A stretch of 64,000 nt of DNA from Glycomyces arizonensis DSM 44726 (GCF_000482705.1 NZ_AXWO01000001.1:310001-374000), one strand, 5' to 3'; shown: positions 18,061-29,009, numbered from the stretch's first letter. The notes: generated from the sequence alone by a model not told the origin. Translations and numbers: made by a program.

Positions 18061-18792
18061 ATGGCCGCCGATTACACCGAGGTGTTCCAGGACCTTTCCA
18101 CGGTCGAGAAGTACGCCGAGTACACGTACGCGCCCGGCACGTTCTCGTCGATCGTGGGCTCGCGGCAGACCGGTTGGCTGCGCGGGTTCGTGCCGACCGC
18201 GTTCGCGGTGCCGCCGGTGCACCACGACTTCGCCTGCGGCACCGGGCGGGTGGCGCGGATGCTGTGCGGCCTGGTGGAGGTCTCGCACGGGTACGACACC
18301 TCGGAGGCGATGCTGGCCAAGGGCGTCGAGGTGGGCACGCCGGGGCACGCGCACCTGGTGCGGCCCGGCCGGGCGGTCCCCGAGGCCGTGCCGGGCAGGC
18401 CCGCGCTGGTGACGGCGTTCCGCTTCGCGCTCAACGCGGACGGGTTCCTGCGGGACCAGATGATGGAGTTCGCCTCCCTGGCGCTGCCCGATGCGGACGC
18501 CGGGCTGCTCATGGTCGAGAACCACGGCAACGCCGCGTCGCTGCGGCACCTGCGCAAGACGTTCGGGCGCGTGGACGCCTCGACGTGGTTCCGGGAGCTC
18601 TCGCACGGGCAGATGCGGGCCCTGTTCGACCGGCACGGCTTCGAACTGGTCGGGATGCAGGGCTTCACGCTGTTCACGCAGGGGTGCTACCGCGGGCCGT
18701 GGGCGTGGGCCTCGAAGTGCGCCGACGCGGCGCTGGCCTCGGCGATGTCGAAGCGGTGCACCGACGTCGTCTACATCGCCCGCCGCCGCTGA
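18061..18792 (+). CDS. Class I SAM-dependent methyltransferase
   Basis: A 243-residue methyltransferase with motif I as DFACGTGRVARML (about residues 59-71) and a following acidic-position DTSEAMLAKG typical of the methyltransferase 11/25 group. The substrate is not evident; it lies within the polysaccharide locus, so methylation of a sugar or lipid carrier is plausible. GGAGG 7 bases before the ATG. It is bracketed by the two palindromic elements, which together with the flanking antitoxin fragment suggests a reshuffled spot. Confidence 0.82.
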   Translation: MAADYTEVFQDLSTVEKYAEYTYAPGTFSSIVGSRQTGWLRGFVPTAFAVPPVHHDFACGTGRVARMLCGLVEVSHGYDTSEAMLAKGVEVGTPGHAHLVRPGRAVPEAVPGRPALVTAFRFALNADGFLRDQMMEFASLALPDADAGLLMVENHGNAASLRHLRKTFGRVDASTWFRELSHGQMRALFDRHGFELVGMQGFTLFTQGCYRGPWAWASKCADAALASAMSKRCTDVVYIARRR

Positions 18793-18796
18793 GTCG

Positions 18797-18853
18797 TCAG
18801 GTCAGGCCGAGGATCCGACGCAGGATGAGCTCGACCCGCATGTGGCCCTGCGA
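18797..18853 (-). pseudogene. Possible remnant of a MazF-type toxin C-terminus
   Basis: Directly downstream of an antitoxin-like gene, one frame reads RSQGHMRVELILRRILGLT and then stops. This resembles the last helix of actinobacterial MazF/PemK toxins (pattern VE-x2-L-R-x-I/V-L-G-L). No longer toxin frame exists between 18797 and the antitoxin stop at 18919. The match is short, so this is only a suggestion of a deleted toxin. Confidence 0.3.
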
Positions 18854-18918
18854 TCGTGGCCGATCGGATCGCCGTGATCACACCGATGGTCATCGCGCCA
18901 CAGTCTCATAGCACGTCC

Positions 18919-19176
18919 TCACAGCACGTCGCTCCAGTCTTCTCGCTCCAGTCCGTCCGAGAGCGAGGAGGCGAATCGCTCACTCTGGCTCCGTAGGTCG
19001 GCCACGGCCGCGTGAGTTCCCATGGCGGATCTGGACTCGGTCCAGAACTCCGATTCCTCGGCGACATCGAGTGCGTGCTCGACGACATCGGCCATGGTCA
19101 GATGGCGGTCCTCCGCCAACTTGGCGATCCGGTCACGGAGCTCCACCGAAACTTTGATCGCAGCTGAACCGCCCAT
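18919..19176 (-). CDS. Orphan ribbon-helix-helix antitoxin-like protein
   Basis: An 85-residue protein beginning with an RHH-type segment (IKVSVELRDRIAKLAEDRHL, about residues 7-26) followed by a Thr-Met-Ala-Asp-Val-Val helix, and an acidic tail ending in WSDVL, a usual layout for MazE/VapB-type antitoxins of toxin-antitoxin pairs. The N-terminal segment would bind DNA and the tail would occupy the toxin. No intact toxin gene follows; only a short MazF-like scrap is visible. It may now be a simple regulator or be decaying. Confidence 0.7.
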   Translation of the reverse strand: MGGSAAIKVSVELRDRIAKLAEDRHLTMADVVEHALDVAEESEFWTESRSAMGTHAAVADLRSQSERFASSLSDGLEREDWSDVL

Positions 19177-19211
19177 GTCGAAAGTATGCCTCTGAGTGTG
19201 CGCGGAGCGCC

Positions 19212-19478
19212 AGGTCTGTCCTGTGGATCAGGGCGAGGTGGTATTCGAGTCCGCTTGTTCGCTCGCGATGCCGCTTTACGGCTCGCAAGCACCCTTGGCG
19301 AAGCTTGCAAGCCGTAAAGCGGCACTGCCGAGAGGGCGGAGGGGCGCCCAGATACCGGTGTTGTATCTGGGCGCCTCGACAACGCAGTCTTTATACAGAG
19401 CGCGATCTCGGGCGGGGGCGGGCGACGGGCGGGCCGAATGGGCCGGATAACGACCGGTCTGATCCACAGGACAGACCT
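19212..19478. repeat. Long palindromic non-coding element, copy 2, with nested hairpin
   Basis: Outer arms 19212-19231 and 19459-19478 are a perfect 20-bp inverted repeat. They are followed inward by the same partly paired blocks as copy 1 (left GGTATTCGAGTCCG, right GGGCCGGATAACG). The terminal hairpin (19343-19355 with 19363-19375) is perfect and has the same loop, CGGTGTT, at 19356-19362. Copy 2 also holds an extra hairpin at 19269-19324 (21-bp arms, one mismatch) that copy 1 lacks. One end touches the TAA stop of the wecG-like gene. Confidence 0.85.
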
Positions 19479-20323
19479 TAGGAGCGGCGCGAGCGAGCGG
19501 CCTCGGCGAGGAGGCGCAGGGCTTCGGGGACGTCGTCGAGGAGGTAGCGGCGGGCGAGGCGGCCCGGTTCGGAGGCCAGGCGGAACAGCCACTCGGTGCC
19601 GCTGCGCCGCATCCACTCCGGGGCCCGGCGCCGGTATCCGGCGATGAAGTCGATGCTCGCGCCGCAGCCGAGGAACCACGCGCGCGGCGCCACCGCGCCC
19701 AGGCGCGCCATCACCTGCTCCTGCTTGGGGAAGCCCAGGCCCACGTACACCAGGTCGGGGGCCGCCGCGTCGAGGCGGTCGACCAGTGCGCTCCAGTGCG
19801 AGTCGTCGTGTTCGAAGCCCATCGGCGGGCACCACGCGCCGACGGCCTTCAGGCCCGGGTAGCGCTCCTCCAAGACCGCCGCGGCCCGCTCGGTGGGACG
19901 CGCCGCCCCGTCGGGAGTGCCGCCCAGCAGCGCGATCCGCAGGCCGCGCTCGGAGGCCGCCACCGACAGGCTCCACACCAGGTCGGACCCGGCCACCCGC
20001 TCGGGCAGCGGCGTCCCGGCGAGCCTGGAGGCCCACACCAGGGGCGCGCCGTCGGCCACGACGAGGTCCGCGGCCTCGATGAGGGCGCGCAGTTCGCTGC
20101 TGCGCCTGGCGGCGGCCACGATGTCGACATTGGGCGTCACGATCTGCCCGCCGCGGCCGGACTCGAGCGCGTCGAGCACGCGGGCCACGGCCTGTTGTTC
20201 GTCGACTCGGTCGATGCCGATGCCGCCCAGTCGAATTCGAGGCGGTGCCGCGTCACCGCGCCCGCCGTGCCCCGCAGGGCCGAACCGCTCCATGCCATCA
20301 GACGGTAAGGGCCCGGGCCGCAC
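19478..20323 (-). CDS. WecG/TagA/CpsF family glycosyltransferase (GT26)
   Basis: A GT26 transferase, the family that adds the second sugar to a polyprenyl-linked GlcNAc or similar starter on the cytoplasmic face. The conserved TPNVDIV (early), DGAPLVWASRL and GFPKQEQVMARLG motifs are all present. The start is uncertain: GTG at 20323 gives 281 residues, ATG at 20293 gives 271; the conserved core begins after both, at IRLGGIGIDRVDEQQAV. It is divergent from the second sulfotransferase. Its TAA stop is the border of palindromic element copy 2. Confidence 0.88.
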   Translation of the reverse strand: MRPGPLPSDGMERFGPAGHGGRGDAAPPRIRLGGIGIDRVDEQQAVARVLDALESGRGGQIVTPNVDIVAAARRSSELRALIEAADLVVADGAPLVWASRLAGTPLPERVAGSDLVWSLSVAASERGLRIALLGGTPDGAARPTERAAAVLEERYPGLKAVGAWCPPMGFEHDDSHWSALVDRLDAAAPDLVYVGLGFPKQEQVMARLGAVAPRAWFLGCGASIDFIAGYRRRAPEWMRRSGTEWLFRLASEPGRLARRYLLDDVPEALRLLAEAARSRRS

Positions 20324-20418
20324 TTTCCGGGTTTTTTCACTTCAGGGCGTGTCCTCGACCCCACCCAGCATCGTTATACCCGTACCGGAACCGTCCGATC
20401 GAGAGGGATGAGGCAGCA

Positions 20419-21435
20419 GTGAGCGTCAAGATCGCCGACACGGCCGAGCAGTCCGATGACCCCGTCAGGGTGGTGTTCATCGGTGGTCTGGGTCGCAGCG
20501 GCACGACGCTCCTGGAGCGGCTGCTGGGGCAGCTGCCGGGCGTGATGCCGCTGGGCGAGATCACCCATCTGTGGGAGCGGGACCTGCTCGGCAACGAGAT
20601 GTGCGCCTGCGGGGCGACGTTCTCGTACTGCGAGTTCTGGCAGCGGGTCGGCGGGGCCGCGTTCGGGTCCTGGGACGAGGTCGACGTGGAGCGCCTGGGC
20701 GCCCTCAAGGCCACTGTGGACCGAACTCGGCACATCCCGGCGCTCGCCGCGAAGAAGCTCGCCCCCGCCCAGCACCAACTGGTCCGCGAGTACGTCTCCT
20801 ATTTCGAGCGGGTCTACCGGGCCGCGGCCGCCGACACGAACGCCCGCGTCATCGTCGACTCCTCCAAGCACGCCTCCCTGGCGTACTGCCTGCGATGGTC
20901 GCCGAACATCGACCTGCGGGTGCTGCACGTCGTGCGCGACTCCCGCGGCGTGGCCTACTCGTGGACGAAGCAGGTGCGGCGCCCCGAGTCGCCCACCGGC
21001 GACCAGATGACCCGCTACTCCCCCGCCAAGGCCGCGATGCTGTGGAACGCGCAGAACGCCGCGTTCAGCCTGCTCGCCAGGCGCGGCGTGCCGGTGCGGC
21101 GCGTGCGCTACGAGCGGGTCATCGAGCGCCCGCGCCGGGTCATCGCCTCCCTGGCCCGCTTCTGCGGGCTCGACCTGGTCGAGTCCGACCTCAACTTCAT
21201 CGGCCCCGGCTGGGCCGACCTGGGCCCGAGCCACTCGGCCGCCGGGAACCCGATGCGGTTCACCGTCGGGCGCATCCCCATCCGGCCGGACGAGGCGTGG
21301 GCCGAGGACATGGCACACGGCACCCGCCGGATGGTGTCGACGCTGACGCGCCCGCTCCTGGGCCGCTACGGCTACCTCGCCGAGGACGAGCGGGTGCCCG
21401 AAGAGCTCCCCGCGGAGGTGGCCGCGCGTGAGTGA
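20419..21435 (+). CDS. Second sulfotransferase, P-loop type
   Basis: A 338-residue sulfotransferase. The 5'-PSB loop is GLGRSGTTLLERLLG (about residues 24-38) and the 3'-PB strand is LRVLHVVRDSRGVAYSW (about 173-189). A Cys pair (CACGATFSYC) sits between them. It differs from the sulfotransferase at 15551 and belongs to the carbohydrate/desulfo-type group, so the two probably modify different positions. GTG start at 20419 with GAGG upstream. Its end overlaps the GT2 gene by 8 bp. Confidence 0.85.
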   Translation: MSVKIADTAEQSDDPVRVVFIGGLGRSGTTLLERLLGQLPGVMPLGEITHLWERDLLGNEMCACGATFSYCEFWQRVGGAAFGSWDEVDVERLGALKATVDRTRHIPALAAKKLAPAQHQLVREYVSYFERVYRAAAADTNARVIVDSSKHASLAYCLRWSPNIDLRVLHVVRDSRGVAYSWTKQVRRPESPTGDQMTRYSPAKAAMLWNAQNAAFSLLARRGVPVRRVRYERVIERPRRVIASLARFCGLDLVESDLNFIGPGWADLGPSHSAAGNPMRFTVGRIPIRPDEAWAEDMAHGTRRMVSTLTRPLLGRYGYLAEDERVPEELPAEVAARE

Positions 21436-22333
21436 GTGGCCCTCGATCGGGGTGGTCATCCCGACGCACGACCGGCCGCGGCAGGTGCGGGCGGCGCTGC
21501 GCTCGGTGCTGACCCAGTTCTACCCGGGGCGGATCGAGGCGGTCGTCGTCTTCGACCGCGCCAAGCCCGACGAGGAGCTCGCGGCCGATGGGGAGCGTCC
21601 GGTGCGGGTGGTCAAGAACGAGCGCACGCCCGGGCTGGCCGGGGCCCGCAACACCGGGATCGCAGCGCTGGAGACCGACCTCGTGGCCTTCCTCGACGAC
21701 GACGACGAGTGGCTGCCGGGCAAGCTGCCCGCGCAGGTGGCCGCGCTGGGCACCGACGCGGAGATGTGCACGACGGCCATCGAGGTCGACTACCGGGGGC
21801 GGCGCAACGCGCGCCTGGCCGAGCGGACGGCCGTGCGGCACGCGGACCTGCTCAGGTCGCGGATGATGATGCTGCACTCCTCCACGTTCGTCTTCCGCCG
21901 CTCGGCGCTCATGGGCGGCCTCGGGCTCGTCGCCGAGGACGCGCCCGGCAGCCAGAACGAGGACTGGGACATGCTGCTGCGGGCGGCCAGGCGCCGCCCG
22001 ATCGCGCACGTCGACACGCCGCTGGCGCTCGTCAACTGGGCCGGATCGCACTTCGAGACCCGTTGGGACACCAAGATCTCCTCGCTGCGGTGGATCCTGG
22101 ACCGGCACCCGGAGATCCACGGCAGCCCCGAGGGCTCGGCCCGCGTCTACGGACAGATAGCCTGCTGGCACGCCGCGATCGGCGACCGCAGGGAGGCGCT
22201 GCGCTGGGCGCTCAAGGCGGCGCGGTCGAACCCGGGCGAGCCGCGGGCGGCCGTCGCCGCCGCCGCGGCGGCCGGGCTCGTCGGCGTCCCGACGGTCATG
22301 GCGGCGCTCCACCGCCGCGGACGCGGCATCTGA
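21428..22333 (+). CDS. Family 2 glycosyltransferase
   Basis: A 301-residue GT-A fold inverting transferase. It has the N-terminal nucleotide-binding strand IGVVIPTHDRPRQVRAAL, the AGARNTGI motif and the metal-binding DDDDEW (about residue 93). The catalytic-base region ENEDWDMLLR follows near residue 178. Donor and acceptor sugars cannot be told. The GTG start overlaps the sulfotransferase by 8 bp, so sugar addition and sulfation are expressed together. Confidence 0.88.
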   Translation: MSEWPSIGVVIPTHDRPRQVRAALRSVLTQFYPGRIEAVVVFDRAKPDEELAADGERPVRVVKNERTPGLAGARNTGIAALETDLVAFLDDDDEWLPGKLPAQVAALGTDAEMCTTAIEVDYRGRRNARLAERTAVRHADLLRSRMMMLHSSTFVFRRSALMGGLGLVAEDAPGSQNEDWDMLLRAARRRPIAHVDTPLALVNWAGSHFETRWDTKISSLRWILDRHPEIHGSPEGSARVYGQIACWHAAIGDRREALRWALKAARSNPGEPRAAVAAAAAAGLVGVPTVMAALHRRGRGI

Positions 22334-22343
22334 GCGCTCTCGT

Positions 22344-23615
22344 TCACGGCGCGCCCAGTTCGAGGCCGATGAGCGCGCCGGTGCCGCCCGGCCCCTGCCC
22401 GAAGGCGATGCGCCCGCCCGAGGACGCGGCCGCGCGGCGGGCGATGTCGAGCCCCAGGCCGGTCGAGCCGCCGCCGCTGCGCCCGCGCTCGAACAGCGCC
22501 GGGTCCGGCGGCCCCGGACCCTCGTCGGCCACGTCGACCACGGCCCCGCCGCCCTCGCGCGGGCGCAGCCGCACCGCGAACGCGGTCCCGTCCGGGGTGT
22601 GGGCGAAGACGTTGGCCAGCAGCGCGTCCATCGCCGCGGCCAGTTCCTCGGCCGAGAGCCGCACCGGCAGTGGCCCCGGATCCAGGTCGGCGCGGCATTC
22701 GCGGTCGGTGTCCTCGGCGAGGGCCGACCAGAACTCGACGCGCTCGGCCACCACGGCCGCCGCGTCGCATGCGGCGCCCGAAGCGCCGGGGTTGCGGGCG
22801 TCGCGGATCGCGGCGCCCACAGCCCGCTCGACCTCGCCGACGGCCTGGTCGACGGTCTCGCGCTCGGACGAGTCCGCGAGCGCCTCGGCCTCCAGGCGCA
22901 GCACCGTCAGCGGCGTGCGCAGCCGGTGCGAGAGGTCGGCGACGCGCTCGCGCTCGGCTTCGAGGAGGTCCTTGATGCGGTCGGCGAGCGTGTTGAGGGC
23001 GGTGCCGACGTTCCGTGCCTCGGGCGGTCCCGAGGCGGCGGCCCTGGCCTCCAGGTCGCCGCTCGCGAGGCGGTTCGAGACGGCCTCCAGGTCGGCGAGC
23101 GGCACCAGCAGCACCCGCGCCATGCGCGCGGCCAGGAGCAGCCCGAAGCCCAGCAGCGCCACCGCGATCGCGCCGAGCAGCAGCCACGACCGGCCGACGC
23201 CCTCCATCAGGTCCGCATCGTCCACGTAGACGCGGATGACCGCGGTGGCGCCCTCGCGGTTCTGCACGCCGAAGAGGATCTCGCGGCCGCCGTCGACCTC
23301 GGCGGTCAGCGAGCGGCCGATCGCGGCGAGCTCGACGGCCGCCGAGCGCGGCGCCTCGGCGCCGATGACGGTGCCGTCGGGCCAGAACACGGTGATCGGG
23401 TGGTCGTAGGAGACGTTGGCGCCCTGGAGGTAGGTCGCGACGTCGGCCTTGTCGCCGGTGGCGACGGCGGTGGTGAGCAGCTGCGCCTCCTGCGAGGCGG
23501 CGGCGACGGCCCGTTCGGCGGCGGTGTTGCGCAGCAGGATCGCCGTCGGGATCGCGAACGCCAGCAGAATGAGCGTCGTCGTCGCGGCCACCAGGAGCGT
23601 CAGCCTCGCCCTCAT
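22344..23615 (-). CDS. Sensor histidine kinase
   Basis: A 423-residue kinase with two transmembrane helices (about residues 5-27 and 150-170) flanking an extracytoplasmic sensor of about 120 residues, then HAMP and DHp segments with the phospho-accepting His in LSHRLRTPLTVLRLEAEAL, and a C-terminal ATPase domain with an N-box (ANVFAHTPDGT) and a G1 box (DEGPGPP). The ligand is unknown. It overlaps the response regulator by 4 bp (ATGA). Confidence 0.92.
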   Translation of the reverse strand: MRARLTLLVAATTTLILLAFAIPTAILLRNTAAERAVAAASQEAQLLTTAVATGDKADVATYLQGANVSYDHPITVFWPDGTVIGAEAPRSAAVELAAIGRSLTAEVDGGREILFGVQNREGATAVIRVYVDDADLMEGVGRSWLLLGAIAVALLGFGLLLAARMARVLLVPLADLEAVSNRLASGDLEARAAASGPPEARNVGTALNTLADRIKDLLEAERERVADLSHRLRTPLTVLRLEAEALADSSERETVDQAVGEVERAVGAAIRDARNPGASGAACDAAAVVAERVEFWSALAEDTDRECRADLDPGPLPVRLSAEELAAAMDALLANVFAHTPDGTAFAVRLRPREGGGAVVDVADEGPGPPDPALFERGRSGGGSTGLGLDIARRAAASSGGRIAFGQGPGGTGALIGLELGAP

Positions 23616-24310
23616 GAGGCGTCCCCTTCGCCGGGGTCGACGAGCTTGACGCCGACGCCGCGCACGGTGTGCAGCAGCCGCGGACGCTGCGCGGTCTCGC
23701 CGAGCTTGCGGCGCAGCCACGCCAGGTGCACGTCGACGGTCTTGTCCGCGCCGCCGAACGGCAGGTTCCACACGTCGGTGAGCAGCTGCCGCTTCGCGAC
23801 GACCTCCCCGGCGCGGGAGGCCAGGTAGTGGAGCAGGTCGAACTCCTTGGGGCTCAGTTCGAGCGCGCGGCCGTCGAGGTGGGCCGACCGGCCCCTCGGG
23901 TCGATCCGCAGCGGCCCGACCGCGACCGCCTGTTCCGCTTGGGCGCCCGATGCGGAGCGTCGCAGCACCGCCTGGATGCGCGCGTCCAGCTGCCTGGCCG
24001 TGAACGGCTTCACCACGTAGTCGTCGGCGCCCGCGCCGAGCGCCCGCACGATCTCGTCCTCGTCGTCGCGGGCGGTCGCGACGATCACCGGCACGTCGGA
24101 GACGCCGCGCAGCATCCGCAGCATCTCGCCGCCGTCGAGGTCGGGCAGGCCGAGATCGAGCACCACCAGGTCGGGCCGGTGGTCGACGGCGGCCCGCAGC
24201 CCGGTCATCGCGTCGGGCGCGGAGGCGACCTGGTGGTCGAGGTCCCGCAGTGCCCGCAGGAGTGCGGTGCGGACGCGCTCGTCGTCTTCGATCAGGAGCA
24301 GCTGGGCCAT
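23612..24310 (-). CDS. OmpR-family response regulator
   Basis: A 232-residue regulator with a receiver domain (acidic pair D9/D10, phosphorylated D52, conserved Lys in YVVKPF) and a C-terminal winged helix of the OmpR/PhoB type ending in LLHTVRGVGVKLV. It is co-transcribed with the kinase. It is divergent from a small secreted-protein gene, with a set of 11-bp-spaced CTTA boxes between them that is the likely binding site. Confidence 0.93.
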   Translation of the reverse strand: MAQLLLIEDDERVRTALLRALRDLDHQVASAPDAMTGLRAAVDHRPDLVVLDLGLPDLDGGEMLRMLRGVSDVPVIVATARDDEDEIVRALGAGADDYVVKPFTARQLDARIQAVLRRSASGAQAEQAVAVGPLRIDPRGRSAHLDGRALELSPKEFDLLHYLASRAGEVVAKRQLLTDVWNLPFGGADKTVDVHLAWLRRKLGETAQRPRLLHTVRGVGVKLVDPGEGDAS

Positions 24311-24370
24311 GCAGGGACTCTATGCCGCCCCGGCGGCGCCGGTCCACTGCCGAGGGCGGCGCGGCGGGGA

Positions 24371-24398
24371 CTTAAGGGCCCCTTATCGCTTTCTTAAC
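24371..24398. promoter_or_regulatory. Three CTTA boxes at 11-bp spacing, probable response-regulator site
   Basis: CTTAAG at 24371, CTTATC at 24382 and CTTAAC at 24393 repeat with exact 11-bp steps, one helical turn, the usual spacing for OmpR/PhoB-type dimers. The block lies between the regulator and the divergent secreted-protein gene. Confidence 0.55.
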
Positions 24399-24421
24399 GC
24401 CGGTGGCGGCAAGCTGGGACC

Positions 24422-24934
24422 ATGCGACAGAAGTGGGTGGTGGCCGGTTGGGCGAGCGCGGCGGCGGTGGCCGTGGCCGCCGGGATCGGGGCGGTGGCGC
24501 TGGCGCAGGGCGGCACGCTCGACCCCGCGTCCGAGCCGATGACGCAGGAGGAGGCGCTCAGGGAGCTGGAGCAGGCGCAGTCGGCCACGCCGGGCACGTC
24601 GTCCTCCCCCGAAGTCTCGCCCACGCCCACCGGGGAGCTGGAGACGGCGCCCTCGGACGGGGCGGGCACCAACGAGCAGGTCATCGCCGTCGACGGCGGC
24701 ACCGTCATGGCCCGCTGCGGCGCCGACGGCCGAATCGAGCTGGTGTGGTGGTCGGCCGCTCAAGGCTGGCGGATCTCGTCGGTCGACCCCGGCCCCGACG
24801 AGGACGCCGAGATCGAGTTCGAGGGCGACAGCGACGACGACGGCGAGGCCGAGTACACGATCGCCTGCGTCGACGGCAGCCCGCAGGCCAGCGCGCACGC
24901 CGACGGCGACGATGACGACGGCGGAGGCGACTGA
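24422..24934 (+). CDS. Secreted acidic protein, probable two-component-system target
   Basis: A 170-residue protein with an N-terminal signal or anchor (about residues 7-29) and a Ser/Thr/Pro-rich linker. A compact domain with two Cys (in MARCGADGR and TIACVDGSP) and a WW pair follows, and the protein ends in a very acidic tail (DGDDDDGGGD). I do not know the family's function. Similar small secreted proteins are found facing OmpR-type systems in actinomycetes, and the operator-like boxes 24 bp upstream fit regulation by the neighbouring pair. Negative charge suggests cation or envelope-stress sensing, but that is a guess. Confidence 0.7.
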   Translation: MRQKWVVAGWASAAAVAVAAGIGAVALAQGGTLDPASEPMTQEEALRELEQAQSATPGTSSSPEVSPTPTGELETAPSDGAGTNEQVIAVDGGTVMARCGADGRIELVWWSAAQGWRISSVDPGPDEDAEIEFEGDSDDDGEAEYTIACVDGSPQASAHADGDDDDGGGD

Positions 24935-24945
24935 GCCACGAGACA

Positions 24946-24983
24946 CTGCGGCCCCCGACCTCGCGCGAGGTCGGGGGCCGCAG
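24946..24983. terminator. Bidirectional terminator between secreted protein gene and atpD
   Basis: A perfect palindrome with 18-bp arms and a 2-base centre, between two converging genes. It ends the atp operon 20 bp after the atpD stop, leaving no room for atpC. Confidence 0.85.
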
Positions 24984-25003
24984 TCGTTGCTCCGTTGCGG
25001 GCC

Positions 25004-27372
<2,369 letters not shown>

Positions 27373-27374
27373 GG

Positions 27375-29009
27375 CTAACCCCTCTTGACGCGCTTGACGG
27401 TCTCGACGTCGACGTCGCCCTCGAGCGCTTCCTCGGGCGCCTCGTTCAGGTGGATGTCGTCGGCCGCGGCCTTGAACATCTTCTTGAACTTGGCGACGGC
27501 GCTCTTCAGGCTCTCCTCGATGTCGCCTTCGACCTTGGTCTTGCCCTCGCCGAGCGTCGCGACGATGTCGGCGTGGTTCGACCGCATGTAGGACAGGAAC
27601 TCGGACTCGAAGCGGCGGACCTCGCCGACCGGGACGTCGTCGATCGAACCGGAGACGCCGATCCAGATGGCGATGGTCTCCTCGCCCATCGGGTACGGCT
27701 CGGCCACGCCCTGCTTGAGCAGTTCGACCATGCGCAGACCGCGTTCGAGCTGCGCCTTGGACGCCGCGTCGAGGTCCGAGGCGAAGGCCGCGAAGGCCTC
27801 CAGCTCGCGGTACTGGGCCAGGTCGAGTCGCAGCGAACCGGCGACCGAGCGCATGCCCTTGGTCTGGGCGGCGCCACCGACACGGGAGACGGACGTGCCG
27901 ACGTTGATCGCCGGACGCACACCCGAGTTGAACAGGCCCTCTTCGAGGAAGACCTGGCCGTCGGTGATCGAGATGACGTTGGTCGGGATGAACTGCGAGA
28001 TGTCGCCGGCCTTGGTCTCGATGATCGGCAGACCGGTCATCGAGCCCGCGCCGAGCTCGTCGGAGAGCTTCGCGCAGCGCTCCAGCAGGCGCGAGTGCAG
28101 GTAGAACACGTCGCCGGGGAAGGCCTCGCGGCCCGGCGGGCGGCGCAGCAGCAGCGAGACGGTGCGGTAGGCCTCGGCCTGCTTCGACAGGTCGTCGAAG
28201 ACGATGAGGACGTGCTTGCCCTGGTACATCCAGTGCTGGCCGATGGCCGAACCGGTGTAGGGGGCCAGGTACTTCAGGCCCGCCGGCTCGTCGGCGTTGG
28301 CCGCGACGATGGTGGTGTACTCCATCGCGCCGTGGGCCTCCAGCATCGACTTGATGCCCGCGACGGTCGTGCCCTTCTGGCCGACGGCGACGTAGATGCA
28401 GCGCAGCTGCTTCTTCGGGTCGCCGGACTCCCAGTTGGCGCGCTGGTTGATGATCGTGTCGATGCAGACCTGCGTCTTGCCGGTCTTGCGGTCGCCGATG
28501 ATGAGCTGGCGCTGGCCGCGCCCGATCGGGGTCATCGAGTCGATCGCCTTGATGCCGGTCTCGACCGGCTCGGACACCGACTGGCGATCGATGACGTTGG
28601 GGGCTTGGGCTTCGAGCTCGCGCTCGGTCTCGGTCTCGATCTCGCCGAGGTCGTCGATGGGGTTGCCCAGCGCGTCGACGACGCGGCCGAGGTAGCCCTC
28701 GCCGACCGGCACGGACAGGACCTTGCCGGTGCGCTTGACGGTCTGGCCCTCGGCGACCTTGACCGGGTCGCCCAGGAGGACGACGCCGATCTCGCGGACG
28801 TCGAGGTTCAGCGCCAGGCCCATGACGCCGCCCTCGAATTCGAGCAGCTCGTTGGCCATGGTCGAGGGCAGGCCTTCAACGAAGGCGATGCCGTCGCCGG
28901 CGCTGGTCACGGTACCGACCTCTTCGCGGGTGATCTCCGGCCGGTACGACGAGACGTAGTCGTCGAGCGCACTACGAATCTCGTCAGAGGAGATGGTCAA
29001 TTCAGCCAT
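27375..29009 (-). CDS. atpA: ATP synthase F1 subunit alpha
   Basis: The non-catalytic alpha subunit, 544 residues. The nucleotide-binding loop is GDRKTGKTQ, and the [22 protein letters not shown] segment region is present (residues near 290). An actinobacterial C-terminal extension (last 30 residues, acidic and Glu/Val-rich) is visible; in mycobacteria such an extension blocks ATP hydrolysis, and the same may apply here. The start is the ATG at 29009 with GAAAGGGA upstream; the longer in-frame opening has no support. Confidence 0.97.
   Translation of the reverse strand: MAELTISSDEIRSALDDYVSSYRPEITREEVGTVTSAGDGIAFVEGLPSTMANELLEFEGGVMGLALNLDVREIGVVLLGDPVKVAEGQTVKRTGKVLSVPVGEGYLGRVVDALGNPIDDLGEIETETERELEAQAPNVIDRQSVSEPVETGIKAIDSMTPIGRGQRQLIIGDRKTGKTQVCIDTIINQRANWESGDPKKQLRCIYVAVGQKGTTVAGIKSMLEAHGAMEYTTIVAANADEPAGLKYLAPYTGSAIGQHWMYQGKHVLIVFDDLSKQAEAYRTVSLLLRRPPGREAFPGDVFYLHSRLLERCAKLSDELGAGSMTGLPIIETKAGDISQFIPTNVISITDGQVFLEEGLFNSGVRPAINVGTSVSRVGGAAQTKGMRSVAGSLRLDLAQYRELEAFAAFASDLDAASKAQLERGLRMVELLKQGVAEPYPMGEETIAIWIGVSGSIDDVPVGEVRRFESEFLSYMRSNHADIVATLGEGKTKVEGDIEESLKSAVAKFKKMFKAAADDIHLNEAPEEALEGDVDVETVKRVKRG

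Noticed and set aside
17873-19478. A composite transposon flanked by the two palindromic elements
   Set aside because: The elements are in direct orientation and no transposase lies between them; flanking target duplications were not seen.
19196-19480. Small coding frames within palindromic element copy 2
   Set aside because: They have no ribosome sites, are not preserved in copy 1, and the compensatory changes show the pressure is on pairing and not on codons.
24422-24934. Possible displaced atpC
   Set aside because: The gene is on the opposite strand and encodes a signal-bearing acidic protein without any epsilon-subunit sequence.
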